A stretch of DNA of 64,000 nt from Pseudomonadales bacterium (GTDB taxonomy: Bacteria > Pseudomonadota > Gammaproteobacteria > Pseudomonadales > Azotimanducaceae). The position numbers and the translations under genes were made by a program. Below, one piece after another: positions 43,535 to 51,052 of this stretch. Location of the stretch: contig SKUB01000111.1 in NCBI GenBank assembly GCA_007122315.1, positions 1-64,000 on the forward strand, in the 5' to 3' direction. The notes beneath the pieces were generated by a model, which worked only from the letters and a program-made list of their open reading frames with translations, was not told the origin of the DNA and made no database searches. The stretch's first letter is position 1, and every line of letters starts with the position of its first letter.

Positions 43535-44655
43535 GCCTGGATCTCGAATCGCCGCGGTGAAAAGGGGGCCAGCGCAGCATCGGTCCGCTCGAGGTGGATG
43601 GCGTCCGCCAGCAGCGCGGCGCTGGCTGGAGCAAGCAGCACACCGTTGCGGAAATGACCGCCGCACAGGAACAGACCCCGGATGGCCGTAGCGCCTATGA
43701 CCGGAAGATGATCCCGGGTCGCGGGTCTGAAACCGACGGAGATCTCTTCGAGTTCGAGTTCCGCGATCTCCGGTACGGCGGCAATGGCGTGGCGAAGCAG
43801 ATCATGGGTGGCGCCGGCGCTGTTGCGGCCATCGAAACCGCGTTCTTCGGAGCTGGCACCCACGATCAACCGCCCATCCGCTCGTGGCACCAGGTATACG
43901 TCGGGCGTGCGGATCACATGCTGCAGCAGCACGGGACCCGCCAGCCGAAGCACCTGTCCCCGGACCGGCCGCACTCCACAGTCAGGCAGCGCGCCGTCGA
44001 AGTCGTGCCCGAGCCAGGCGCCGTTTGCCAGGACGACTCGCGTGCAGGGCAGTACTTCTCGCCGCTCACCGTAGGCCACCCGGAGGCCTGCCAGCGCGCC
44101 GGCCCGAAGCTCGAGTCCCACTGCGCGGCAGCCGGATTCAAGCTCTGCACCTCGCCTGTCGAGGGCTTCGAGCAGGGCGAGACGGAGGGCTCTGGGGTCC
44201 ACCTGATGATCAGCGGGAATGCGGTAGCCGCCCACCGCCCGCGGAGACAGCCCGGGTTCGAGCCGACGCAGACTGCGAGCATCCAGGCGTTCGGCCGACA
44301 GGCCGCGATGGTCCATGAACGTGAGCAGGTGTTCGAGCTCGGCACGGTGATCACGATGCAGAGCGACCCAGAGGGTGCCTTCGCTGCGATAGCCGCACGG
44401 TCTACCAGAAGCGGCCTGTACCCGGGCGACGAAGTCCGGATAGCGGGTCAGGCTGTCGAGCGCCAGCGGCACCAGGTGTAAGTGTTCGACGTCCGCCTCC
44501 GACACCGGGGCCAGCATGCCGGCGGCGGTCAACGTGGCCGTGCCGGCCTCGTCCTCGGGCATCAGGATCTTCACCCGCTCACCACGCTCCTGCAGTTCGA
44601 ATGCCAGCGCCAGGCCGATGATGCCGGCGCCTGCGATCACCACCTGATCCTTCAC
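43516..44655 (-). CDS. thiO: Glycine oxidase ThiO
   Basis: The 379-aa flavoprotein oxidises glycine to dehydroglycine for ThiG, replacing the anaerobic ThiH. The FAD fold is VVIAGAGIIGLALAFELQERG, followed by GTATLTAAGMLAPVSEA. The C-terminal motif GFRPATRDHLPVIGA, then LFLCGGHFRNGVLLAPASA, matches the DAO family. Using ThiO implies aerobic thiamine synthesis. It overlaps thiE by 4 bp. Confidence 0.93.
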
Positions 44656-45299
44656 GCTGTCCTCCGGGACAATGCAGCATCGAGCGCTTCCCGGCAGCGC
44701 GCGGTGGCCGCCCCGGGATCTGGGTCCATGACGACGGCGGAAAGCACTGCAACCCCATGAGCACCGGTGCCCATGACATCGGCGATGCGCTCGGGCGTGA
44801 TGCTGCCGATTGCGACTACCGGTACGTCGACGGCGTCGACGATGGCCGCCAGGGTTTCCAGCCCCATCTCCGGCGCGGGATTGGCCTTGCTGCGGGTACC
44901 GAAGATCGGCCCCACACCCAGGTAGTCGACGCCGCTGCGGGCGACGGTGACGGCCTCGGCCAGACTGTTGGCGGTGCCGCCGATGATCACATCAGGCCCG
45001 AGGACGCGGCGGGCGAGGGTGGCGGGCAGGTCATCGCGACCGAGGTGGACGCCAGCGCCGCATGCAAGCGCCACGTCGACCCGGTCGTCGACGATCAGGT
45101 TACATGCATGCGTCGCCAACGCATCCATGATGGCGCCAGCCTGCTCGATCAGCGCACGCGTGGTGTGGAGCTGCTTGTCCCGGAACTGCACTACGTCGGC
45201 GCCACCGGCAGCGGCCCGTCGCGCCAGTTCCAGATGATCGAAACGCTGTTGCGTGACGACGTCGGTGAGGACGTGCAGCCGGCCTGTCGTGGGTTTCAT
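44652..45299 (-). CDS. thiE: Thiamine-phosphate synthase ThiE
   Basis: The 215-aa TIM barrel joins the pyrimidine and thiazole moieties. Motifs are GADVVQFRDKQL, NLIVDDRVDVA, GVHLGRDDLP and LGVGPIFGTRSK. The pyrophosphate loop, normally GxSxH, reads GGTANSLAEA, a departure from the common form. The pair VQ-RDK and DDR favour true synthase activity. It overlaps thiD and thiO by 4 bp each. Confidence 0.88.
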   Translation of the reverse strand: MKPTTGRLHVLTDVVTQQRFDHLELARRAAAGGADVVQFRDKQLHTTRALIEQAGAIMDALATHACNLIVDDRVDVALACGAGVHLGRDDLPATLARRVLGPDVIIGGTANSLAEAVTVARSGVDYLGVGPIFGTRSKANPAPEMGLETLAAIVDAVDVPVVAIGSITPERIADVMGTGAHGVAVLSAVVMDPDPGAATARCREALDAALSRRTA

Positions 45300-46150
45300 G
45301 CGCCACCCGTTTCGCGCAGCTCGGCCAGCTGCCGGGCCCAGTCAGATGCCGTTTCCGGTGAGGACAGGAACCAGAACGGATCTGTCGGACCGATACCGCC
45401 TCCGACCTCGAGACCGTTACGGATCGCTTCCGTCAGGAAACGTTTGGCGCCTCGGATCGCCTGCTCGAGCTCGGCGCCGTGGCCCAGCCAGGTGGCAATG
45501 GCCGCAGCGAACGTGCACCCGGTACCGTGGGTGTGGGACACCCGTAGGCGCGGCGCGGAGAACGCCTCGGTGCGTTCCGGCGTCACCAGGAGATCGACTG
45601 CTTCCGGATGATCGAGATGCCCGCCTTTGACGAGCACGGCGCGGGCGCCACTGGCAAGAATGCGCCGTCCAGCGCGTTCCGCCTCGTCGAGATCCCTGAT
45701 CGGTGCCATCCCGGAAAGTGCCCGTGCTTCGTGAACGTTAGGCGTGACCAGAGTCGCCAGCGGCAGCAGGTGATCGATCAGTGCGCTCACGCTCTCAGCG
45801 GGAATCAGCTCGAAGCCGCTCTTGGAGATCATTACCGGATCGAGGACGTAAGTGGCCGGCCGATGCTCACGCAGCGCGTGGGAGACACGGGTGATGATCT
45901 CAGGCGTCGGCAGCATTCCGGTCTTTACGGCGCGAACGTGCAGGTCATCGAACACAGCAGCGAGCTGCGCGTCGAGCATGGGCAGAGACACGGGCTCTGC
46001 GAGACTGACGCCGCGGGTGTTCTGGGCGGTCAGCGCGGTGATCACCGAGGCTCCGTAGCCACCGTTGGCGGCAATGGCCTTGAGATCCGCCTGTATGCCG
46101 GCGCCCCCGGAGGAATCCGAGCCGGCGATCGTGAGCGTGGTGGCGATCAT
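45296..46150 (-). CDS. thiD: Hydroxymethylpyrimidine/phosphomethylpyrimidine kinase ThiD
   Basis: The 284-aa ribokinase-family enzyme phosphorylates HMP twice. Motifs are TIAGSDSSGGAGIQADLKAI, VLDPVMISKSG and the C-terminal anion hole HTHGTGCTFAAAIATWLG. It is the first gene under the TPP riboswitch, with GAGG 8 nt from its ATG. The HMP-forming ThiC is not in this window. Confidence 0.95.
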   Translation of the reverse strand: MIATTLTIAGSDSSGGAGIQADLKAIAANGGYGASVITALTAQNTRGVSLAEPVSLPMLDAQLAAVFDDLHVRAVKTGMLPTPEIITRVSHALREHRPATYVLDPVMISKSGFELIPAESVSALIDHLLPLATLVTPNVHEARALSGMAPIRDLDEAERAGRRILASGARAVLVKGGHLDHPEAVDLLVTPERTEAFSAPRLRVSHTHGTGCTFAAAIATWLGHGAELEQAIRGAKRFLTEAIRNGLEVGGGIGPTDPFWFLSSPETASDWARQLAELRETGGA

Positions 46151-46152
46151 GA

Positions 46153-46181
46153 GTGACCTCGCGACAGCTGAACGCGGTCAC
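46153..46181 (-). promoter_or_regulatory. Candidate Shine-Dalgarno sequestering hairpin before thiD
   Basis: In the mRNA GUGACC (46181-46176) can pair with GGUCAC (46158-46153) across a 17-nt loop. The 3' arm adjoins or contains the GAGG ribosome binding site of thiD. This fits translational control by the riboswitch above it; no intrinsic terminator is visible in the leader. Confidence 0.45.
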
Positions 46182-46217
46182 GGAGCGAAGGCTGTGAGAT
46201 CGGTGCGCCAAGCGAAC

Positions 46218-46320
46218 GTTGCTCCCTGCGCCGGCATTATCCGGGTCAGGTTCGCGGGTGTGATCTCAGGTCCCCTGTAACCTCGCCCTGGCGTCGGTCA
46301 CAAAGGCCACCCCGGCTCCG
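46218..46320 (-). promoter_or_regulatory. TPP riboswitch (THI element)
   Basis: The minus strand carries the conserved blocks CTGAGA, CGAACCTGA and GGATAATGCCGGCGCAGGGA in the right order. GGGGTG (from 46313) pairs with ACCC to form helix P2. CCTTTGTGACC pairs over 11 bp (with G-U pairs) with GGTTACAGGGG to form an extended P3. The element lies about 70 nt upstream of thiD and should repress the thi operon when thiamine pyrophosphate is abundant. Confidence 0.93.
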
Positions 46321-46370
46321 TGCAGGTTTCAGACTACGCGTGATGCTGCGGGAATGCATCCGTGCCCGTC

Positions 46371-47438
46371 TCAGGCGCCGGGCAGTTCACAGAACAGGTC
46401 CATGTCGATTTTGACGCTGACCGCGCGATTGCGATGGGGCCCGGCGCACCAGGACGGCATCACCATGGAGTACAGGCCGCTGCCTCCCGCCATCAGCACC
46501 AGGATGTCCTCCGGTCCCTGGAAGCAATGGCGGATCTTGCTGTCGTCGTCACCACGGGCGAATGCCGGAGCTACCCGCTTCAGGGTACCCACGGAATGGG
46601 CGCACAGGGCATGCAGCCGCGTCTGGATGGCGGCGCGATCGAGTCCCGCAGCCACCAGGGTCTGGGCATGATCGGGATTGAGCACGACCACGGCAGCGCC
46701 GCCAGTGAGAATGGCGTTGTTGCCGCCGAGATGGGCGAGGGCCGCCGCAAGCGCGTGCAGGAGTCCGTCGGCATCCGCGTCCGCGTCACCAGTGGCGCTG
46801 AAGATGACCGAGTGGGGCGCTTCGGCACCGATTACGGTGACGACGCTGTCTTCGGCCTCGAAGCCGAGGCTGACGTGCAGCGGCGGCAGCGGTGAATGCT
46901 CCTCGTCCTCGGCGAGGCAGTAGGTGAACTTGCCGGGATGACCGAGCAGGGCCATGTCGGAGCTCCCTGGCCGGCCGCCACCGATGTTGATCATGGCCAG
47001 TCGCAGCGCGCGGCCGATGCTGGCGTTGGCACGAAATCCGGGCCCGAGGGCACCGAATCCGGACGCGATGGGGCCGCAGTCGTGGCGGGCCGGGCCATTG
47101 ACCAGGATCAACGGCGCCGTGCAGTGGGTGGTCGCCTGCATCTCGGTCAGATCGAAGCGCGGATCGATGACCGCTTTCACCGCGGCCACCACCACCGGCA
47201 TGTAGTCAGGCAGGCAGCCCGCCATGACGGCCGCGATGGCGACATGGCGCGCGCTGGCCGCACCGCCGCCCGGCCCCATTTCGCCGAGCAGCAGATCGGC
47301 CTCGAGGCCACTGGCAAGCAGCATGCGTTCCACCCGTTCCGGCGTCGGCACCACCACGGGCAGCCCGTCCGTGCAGCCCGTGGCATGCAGATGCTCGAGG
47401 GCCGCTTCTTCACTTTCCGCGTTCAGCAACGTCGTCAC
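46371..47438 (-). CDS. Conserved 355-aa protein coupled to the UGSC selenoprotein, function unknown
   Basis: The protein starts at a GTG overlapping the selenoprotein stop (GTGA). No signal peptide or membrane helix is seen. It contains TDGLPVVVPTPERVERML, the cysteine-bearing segments MQATTHCTAPLILVNGPA and RHDCGPIASGFGALG, then NIGGGRPGSSDMALLGHPGK. The C-terminal half has LMAGGSGLYSMVM and SWCAGPHRNRAV. Conserved-looking cysteines and a glycine-rich core suggest a redox or substrate-binding partner of the UxxC protein, which is inference from coupling only. I do not recognise a characterised family. Confidence 0.75.
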   Translation of the reverse strand: MTTLLNAESEEAALEHLHATGCTDGLPVVVPTPERVERMLLASGLEADLLLGEMGPGGGAASARHVAIAAVMAGCLPDYMPVVVAAVKAVIDPRFDLTEMQATTHCTAPLILVNGPARHDCGPIASGFGALGPGFRANASIGRALRLAMINIGGGRPGSSDMALLGHPGKFTYCLAEDEEHSPLPPLHVSLGFEAEDSVVTVIGAEAPHSVIFSATGDADADADGLLHALAAALAHLGGNNAILTGGAAVVVLNPDHAQTLVAAGLDRAAIQTRLHALCAHSVGTLKRVAPAFARGDDDSKIRHCFQGPEDILVLMAGGSGLYSMVMPSWCAGPHRNRAVSVKIDMDLFCELPGA

Positions 47439-47968
47439 GAGCGCCCCTCCAGCGCATCGATGATGGCGTCGGCGACGGCTTCCGCCACCTGCTTCAGGTT
47501 CGCGGCTCCCGTGCCGGCGACGGGGTGAGGCAGGCGCACCCGCGGCACGTCGGGCATACCGAGGGACTGGGCGACGAAGTCGCCCTGGGGCCAGAAATCA
47601 TCGGTCACGAGCGCCACTGCGGGAACGCCGAGCCGGGCTGCTGCGATGCCGTCACGCACGGTGCCGGTGGTGCAGCTGCCTCAGTGGCCGTAGGCGGCGA
47701 CCAGAGCCTGACAGCCGTCGGAAATCTCGTCGAGCATGTCCGCCGGCGCGGGAATCGACGCGTTGCCCTTGTTCCAGAAAGCAGGCGTCATGCCGGGAAG
47801 GCGGGTCTGCATGGCGTTTGCAACCTGCTCGAGAAAGGCTTCGGAGTCCGGAAAGCCGTTGGCGAGGAATCCGACGCGGCACCGGTTGCTGCCGCGCAAC
47901 TCGGTGTGCAGGCCGTAGGGCGTCAGGGGCGTGGCCGAGGGTGCCCGTGGGTCGTGGTAGCTGATCAT
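47435..47968 (-). CDS. UGSC-family selenoprotein (in-frame UGA read as selenocysteine)
   Basis: The frame from ATG 47968 runs to TGA 47437-47435 with one internal TGA at 47683-47681, codon 96. Reading it as selenocysteine gives AAYGH-U-GSCTTGTVRDG, exactly the U-G-S-C motif that names this family, and a 177-aa product without frameshift. Upstream the protein has CRVGFLANGFPDSEAFLEQV and FWNKGNASIPAP; downstream it continues with VPAVALVTDDFWPQGDFVAQ, so both halves look under selection. UxxC is a redox-type motif. It is coupled to the 355-aa protein and lies 26 bp after the 2OG oxygenase. An ordinary gene caller would report two broken fragments. SelA, SelB and tRNA-Sec must lie elsewhere in the genome. 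Confidence 0.88.
47636..47683 (-). promoter_or_regulatory. Candidate bacterial SECIS element
   Basis: Immediately after the UGA the RNA can fold as GGC/GCC, an A-A mismatch, GCUGC/GCAGC, a 4x4 internal loop, CCG/CGG, a G-A mismatch and CAC/GUG, closed by a 5-nt loop CGUGC (47660-47656). The apical loop starts 21 nt after the UGA and has G at its second position followed by U, in line with described bacterial SECIS rules. Folding was done by eye. Confidence 0.6.
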
Positions 47969-47994
47969 GGTGGTGCTCCCGTGGGTATTGGAGG

Positions 47995-48714
47995 CTACAT
48001 GCCTGCCGGCCGGTGGATCATGCGCAGCAGGCGACTCGTCAGGTTCTGTGCGTTGATGACGACGATGAAGACCTTGCGCAGACGACCTTCCGGGCATGCC
48101 AGAGGCTTGACCCCGTGCCAGGAATCGCCGCGCCGATAGAACAGCAAGGAACGGTTACCGAGGGCATCCGCCTGCCACACCCGCTCGAAGTCGTCGAAAT
48201 CCGGCGCGCTTTTGCGACTGAAGCGCCCGCCGTCATCCAGAATCAGGGTCTCGCCGCCCCAGTCCGGATCCCAGTCTTCGGCTGTATTGAAGTAGAAGAT
48301 GTGTGAGCCGAGCTTGCGTTTGCTGTCGCAGTGCGGCGACACGGAGCAGCCGCGCGGCGTGTAGTGCCAGTGGTAGGACAGTTGAAAATCGTCATTGCCG
48401 AACAGGCGTGCCAACCAGGCCTGATAGATCGGTCCTTCGAGTTCTGCCACGAACTGGTGCCAGACGTCGGCCACAGGCAGGTCGGACCGATATTCGAGCG
48501 CGTAACGATCGTGGGGTGACTGGCCATGGGCACGCCGGCGGCCGAAGCTCTGTTTCATCACCTCCAGGGGGGGCATCTGGGTCCGCAGGCGCTCGAACGC
48601 CTCGTTGGTGAGCAGGCCCTCGGGATTCAGCCAGGGATAAGGTTCCGCTGTCTGGAACGCCGTGGCCGGAATGGCCTCGAGACGTTCAAAGTCGAGCAGG
48701 CGGGCAGTGGTCAA
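47995..48714 (-). CDS. 2-oxoglutarate/Fe(II)-dependent oxygenase
   Basis: The 239-aa double-stranded beta-helix protein has the iron ligands HxD in SVSPHCDSKRKLGSHIFYF and the distal His in GDSWHGVKPL, with the 2OG-binding Arg in LRKVFIVVIN. The middle segment WDPDWGGETLILDD is typical of prolyl-hydroxylase-like and small-molecule 2OG oxygenases. It starts at a TTG in a 4-bp overlap (TTGA) with the upstream glycosyltransferase gene, preceded by GGAGG, so the two are translationally coupled. Substrate unknown. Confidence 0.85.
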   Translation of the reverse strand: MTTARLLDFERLEAIPATAFQTAEPYPWLNPEGLLTNEAFERLRTQMPPLEVMKQSFGRRRAHGQSPHDRYALEYRSDLPVADVWHQFVAELEGPIYQAWLARLFGNDDFQLSYHWHYTPRGCSVSPHCDSKRKLGSHIFYFNTAEDWDPDWGGETLILDDGGRFSRKSAPDFDDFERVWQADALGNRSLLFYRRGDSWHGVKPLACPEGRLRKVFIVVINAQNLTSRLLRMIHRPAGM

Positions 48715-51023
48715 GCGGGACCTCCCTGGGACGCAAGGTCTACGGCCGGTTCAAAGGCTGGAAGATCGGGTGTGGACATGAAGTGCTCCTTGTAGCCGGC
48801 GTTCGTGTTCGGGTGCGTGTCGAGCGAGAGGCCGGCGACGATGCGTTCCACCACCGGCAGCAGTTCGGCGAACGCACGCTCCGATTGCACCATGGGCTGA
48901 CCGAAAGCCGTCGCGAGCCCCTGATCGATCAGCGCCTGATGCATCGCTTCCAGGTTGCGCGGCGGCAGCACCCAGCTGCGTTCCACGAGGCGCGCGCAAA
49001 GATAACGCAGTCCCTGCTGTGGTCGAATGCTGCCACGTTCATTGTAGGACTTAGCCGATGCTGTCTTCGTGACCCAGCGTACCAGCTTCTGCCAGGGGTG
49101 AGCCGAGCGCGGCTCCAGGGGCCAGATCTGCAGTGGCACCTGTGCGCACACGGCATCGGCGAGCATGGATTCGCTCTCGCCGGTGACGACGATGGCGTGA
49201 GCATGGGCGAGTGCCAGGCCGTAGGGGTTGCTGGGGTCATCCGGATGCCACGTGTGCAGCAGGTCATCGGCGCCGAGACCCGCGTGCAGCCCAGCCATGG
49301 CAGGTGCAGTGCGGCGACTGGTCACCACCAGCAGTCGAGCGTCCTGGCCGCGAGCCCAGGCTGAGACATCGCGTGCCAGCCGTGCCGGCTCTCGCAGCAT
49401 ATGCGCATGGGTATCTCCGCCCACCAGCAGCGCCACGCGCCGGGGGGCATCGAGCCAGGCCTGCCAAGGGCTGTGATCGGACGCCGGGGCCGTCAAGCCT
49501 GCGTTCATGGGCAACAGAGCACGGATCCGCCGCGGGTGCGGCGGCAGATCGAAATGATGACACTGGATGAGTAAGCCGCCATGTTCTGGCGCCGCGCCGG
49601 CCTTGCGGCCGAGCAGTACCAGGCGCAGGTCGCGCCCGGGACCACGGGCAGCCAGCCGCGCCACGCGGGTTGGCAACCAGCCCGCTGCGACGACGACGCG
49701 GGTGTGGGCAGGCAACGCCGGCAACCCACAGCGACCGAGCAGGCGCCGACCCAGGAACGCTGTGGCAGTCCAGGGAATGGGTATCTCCAGAAGCGGCCGT
49801 TCGGTGCGTTGCGACAGCGCGCGCGCCACGGCGAGCGCGTTGTTGTTGTGGCCGGGTTTGCGGTGCGTCAGCACCACCAGGGGGCCCGGCCCTGAAGGAC
49901 CGCCTGCAAGCCACTGCACCTCACGGCCGCAGCGGCGATAAAAGTCCCAGCGGGTAGCCGGATGCCGGGCAGCCGCCAGCTCCAGGTGCTGCTGCCAGAA
50001 CCAAGAACTGCGCCGGGCTCGATCCGCGCGGGCGATCCGTGGTTCCCGCACCCTTAGATGCAGGTTCGTCGCGGCCCTGAAAAGACGCTCCAGCACCCAG
50101 CCCAGATCGTTGTCCGGAACCTGCTCGAGCACATCGTCGACCACCAGGGTCGGCTGCAGCGCCGGGGAAGGCTCGGCCTGAAGGATCCTGCGCAACCGCG
50201 ACCCTTGCGGATGCCGATCGAGGCGTTGCAAACAGGAGGGCCACAGTGCCGATGGCTGCGACGCCGTGAACGGCAGGTAGCCGGCCGCATTGCATTCGTC
50301 TTCGAGATCCGGCCAGAGGGAACCGGTGGGATTGTCGTGATACACGTACTGATCCGGGAATGGGCGCCAGGGCTGGGTGTGCAACGTGGTGAAGTGCACG
50401 AGCCTGGAACGGCCGGGATCGTATTCGCTGTCGCGGGCGTTCCAGCCCGCGTCCAGGTGGCCCCAGAGTCCCGCATTGCGCGCGGTCGCCTCCAGCCGTT
50501 TGCGGCGCTCCCGGCGAACCGCCTCGGAACTCCAGCATGGCGCCATGCGCGCACAGTCCAACAGCATCACCGAGGTGTCGTGGTCGTTGATCGAAAGGAA
50601 CCCCGCAGTGCCCATCTCGAGATCGAACAACCTGGCCGGATCGGTCAGATAGATCTGATCCGTGTCGTTGTAGATGGCCCGTCCCTGGAATTCACAGAGT
50701 TCAGGAACTACGAAACGGTAATTGGTGAACCCGGTCAGCCAGTAGCCGCGCTGGAAACCCGCCAGTTCCCGCAGCAAATGGATCTCATAGCGCCGCCCGG
50801 GATCGCGGTGCTTGAGTACCGACCACAGAAACACGCGTTCGGCCCGGAACTGTCCGCGTTCGGTGCCGAGGAAGATGCGCACTGTCGGCAGCGCAGCGGG
50901 GCTCACCCCGGTCTCGGGCGGCAGCACGATACACTCAGGCCTGTGCTGCCAGGCCGGAGGCCGATGGGGATCCATCGCCGGCGGCAGCAAGGTACGGGCC
51001 AGGCGCTCGAGGAGAAAGGCCAC
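48711..51023 (-). CDS. GT8-like glycosyltransferase fused to an ELM1/GtrOC1-type domain
   Basis: The 770-aa protein has an N-terminal glycosyltransferase-like domain (residues about 45-240) with a DxD motif in AIYNDTDQIYLTDPARLF at residues 120-122. A middle segment reads VLEQVPDNDLGWVLERLF, like the helix after motif II of some methyltransferases, but no SAM loop is visible. Residues about 380-740 match the mitochondrial-fission ELM1/GtrOC1 family: VVLTHRKPGHNNNALAVARA, RRVALLVGGDTHAHML, ARLLVVTSRRTAPAM and IVVTGESESMLADAV, the last being GT-B-like. It likely glycosylates a surface or lipid substrate; a bifunctional role is inferred. Confidence 0.75.
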   Translation of the reverse strand: MAFLLERLARTLLPPAMDPHRPPAWQHRPECIVLPPETGVSPAALPTVRIFLGTERGQFRAERVFLWSVLKHRDPGRRYEIHLLRELAGFQRGYWLTGFTNYRFVVPELCEFQGRAIYNDTDQIYLTDPARLFDLEMGTAGFLSINDHDTSVMLLDCARMAPCWSSEAVRRERRKRLEATARNAGLWGHLDAGWNARDSEYDPGRSRLVHFTTLHTQPWRPFPDQYVYHDNPTGSLWPDLEDECNAAGYLPFTASQPSALWPSCLQRLDRHPQGSRLRRILQAEPSPALQPTLVVDDVLEQVPDNDLGWVLERLFRAATNLHLRVREPRIARADRARRSSWFWQQHLELAAARHPATRWDFYRRCGREVQWLAGGPSGPGPLVVLTHRKPGHNNNALAVARALSQRTERPLLEIPIPWTATAFLGRRLLGRCGLPALPAHTRVVVAAGWLPTRVARLAARGPGRDLRLVLLGRKAGAAPEHGGLLIQCHHFDLPPHPRRIRALLPMNAGLTAPASDHSPWQAWLDAPRRVALLVGGDTHAHMLREPARLARDVSAWARGQDARLLVVTSRRTAPAMAGLHAGLGADDLLHTWHPDDPSNPYGLALAHAHAIVVTGESESMLADAVCAQVPLQIWPLEPRSAHPWQKLVRWVTKTASAKSYNERGSIRPQQGLRYLCARLVERSWVLPPRNLEAMHQALIDQGLATAFGQPMVQSERAFAELLPVVERIVAGLSLDTHPNTNAGYKEHFMSTPDLPAFEPAVDLASQGGPA

Positions 51024-51052
51024 GGCTCAGCTCGATGAACCGGAACGCATCT

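Noticed and set aside
47681-47683. TGA as a simple nonsense mutation (pseudogene) in the UGSC gene
   Set aside because: The TGA sits exactly at the first position of the U-G-S-C motif, both halves stay in frame and well conserved, and a SECIS-like hairpin follows. A random nonsense mutation there would be a coincidence.
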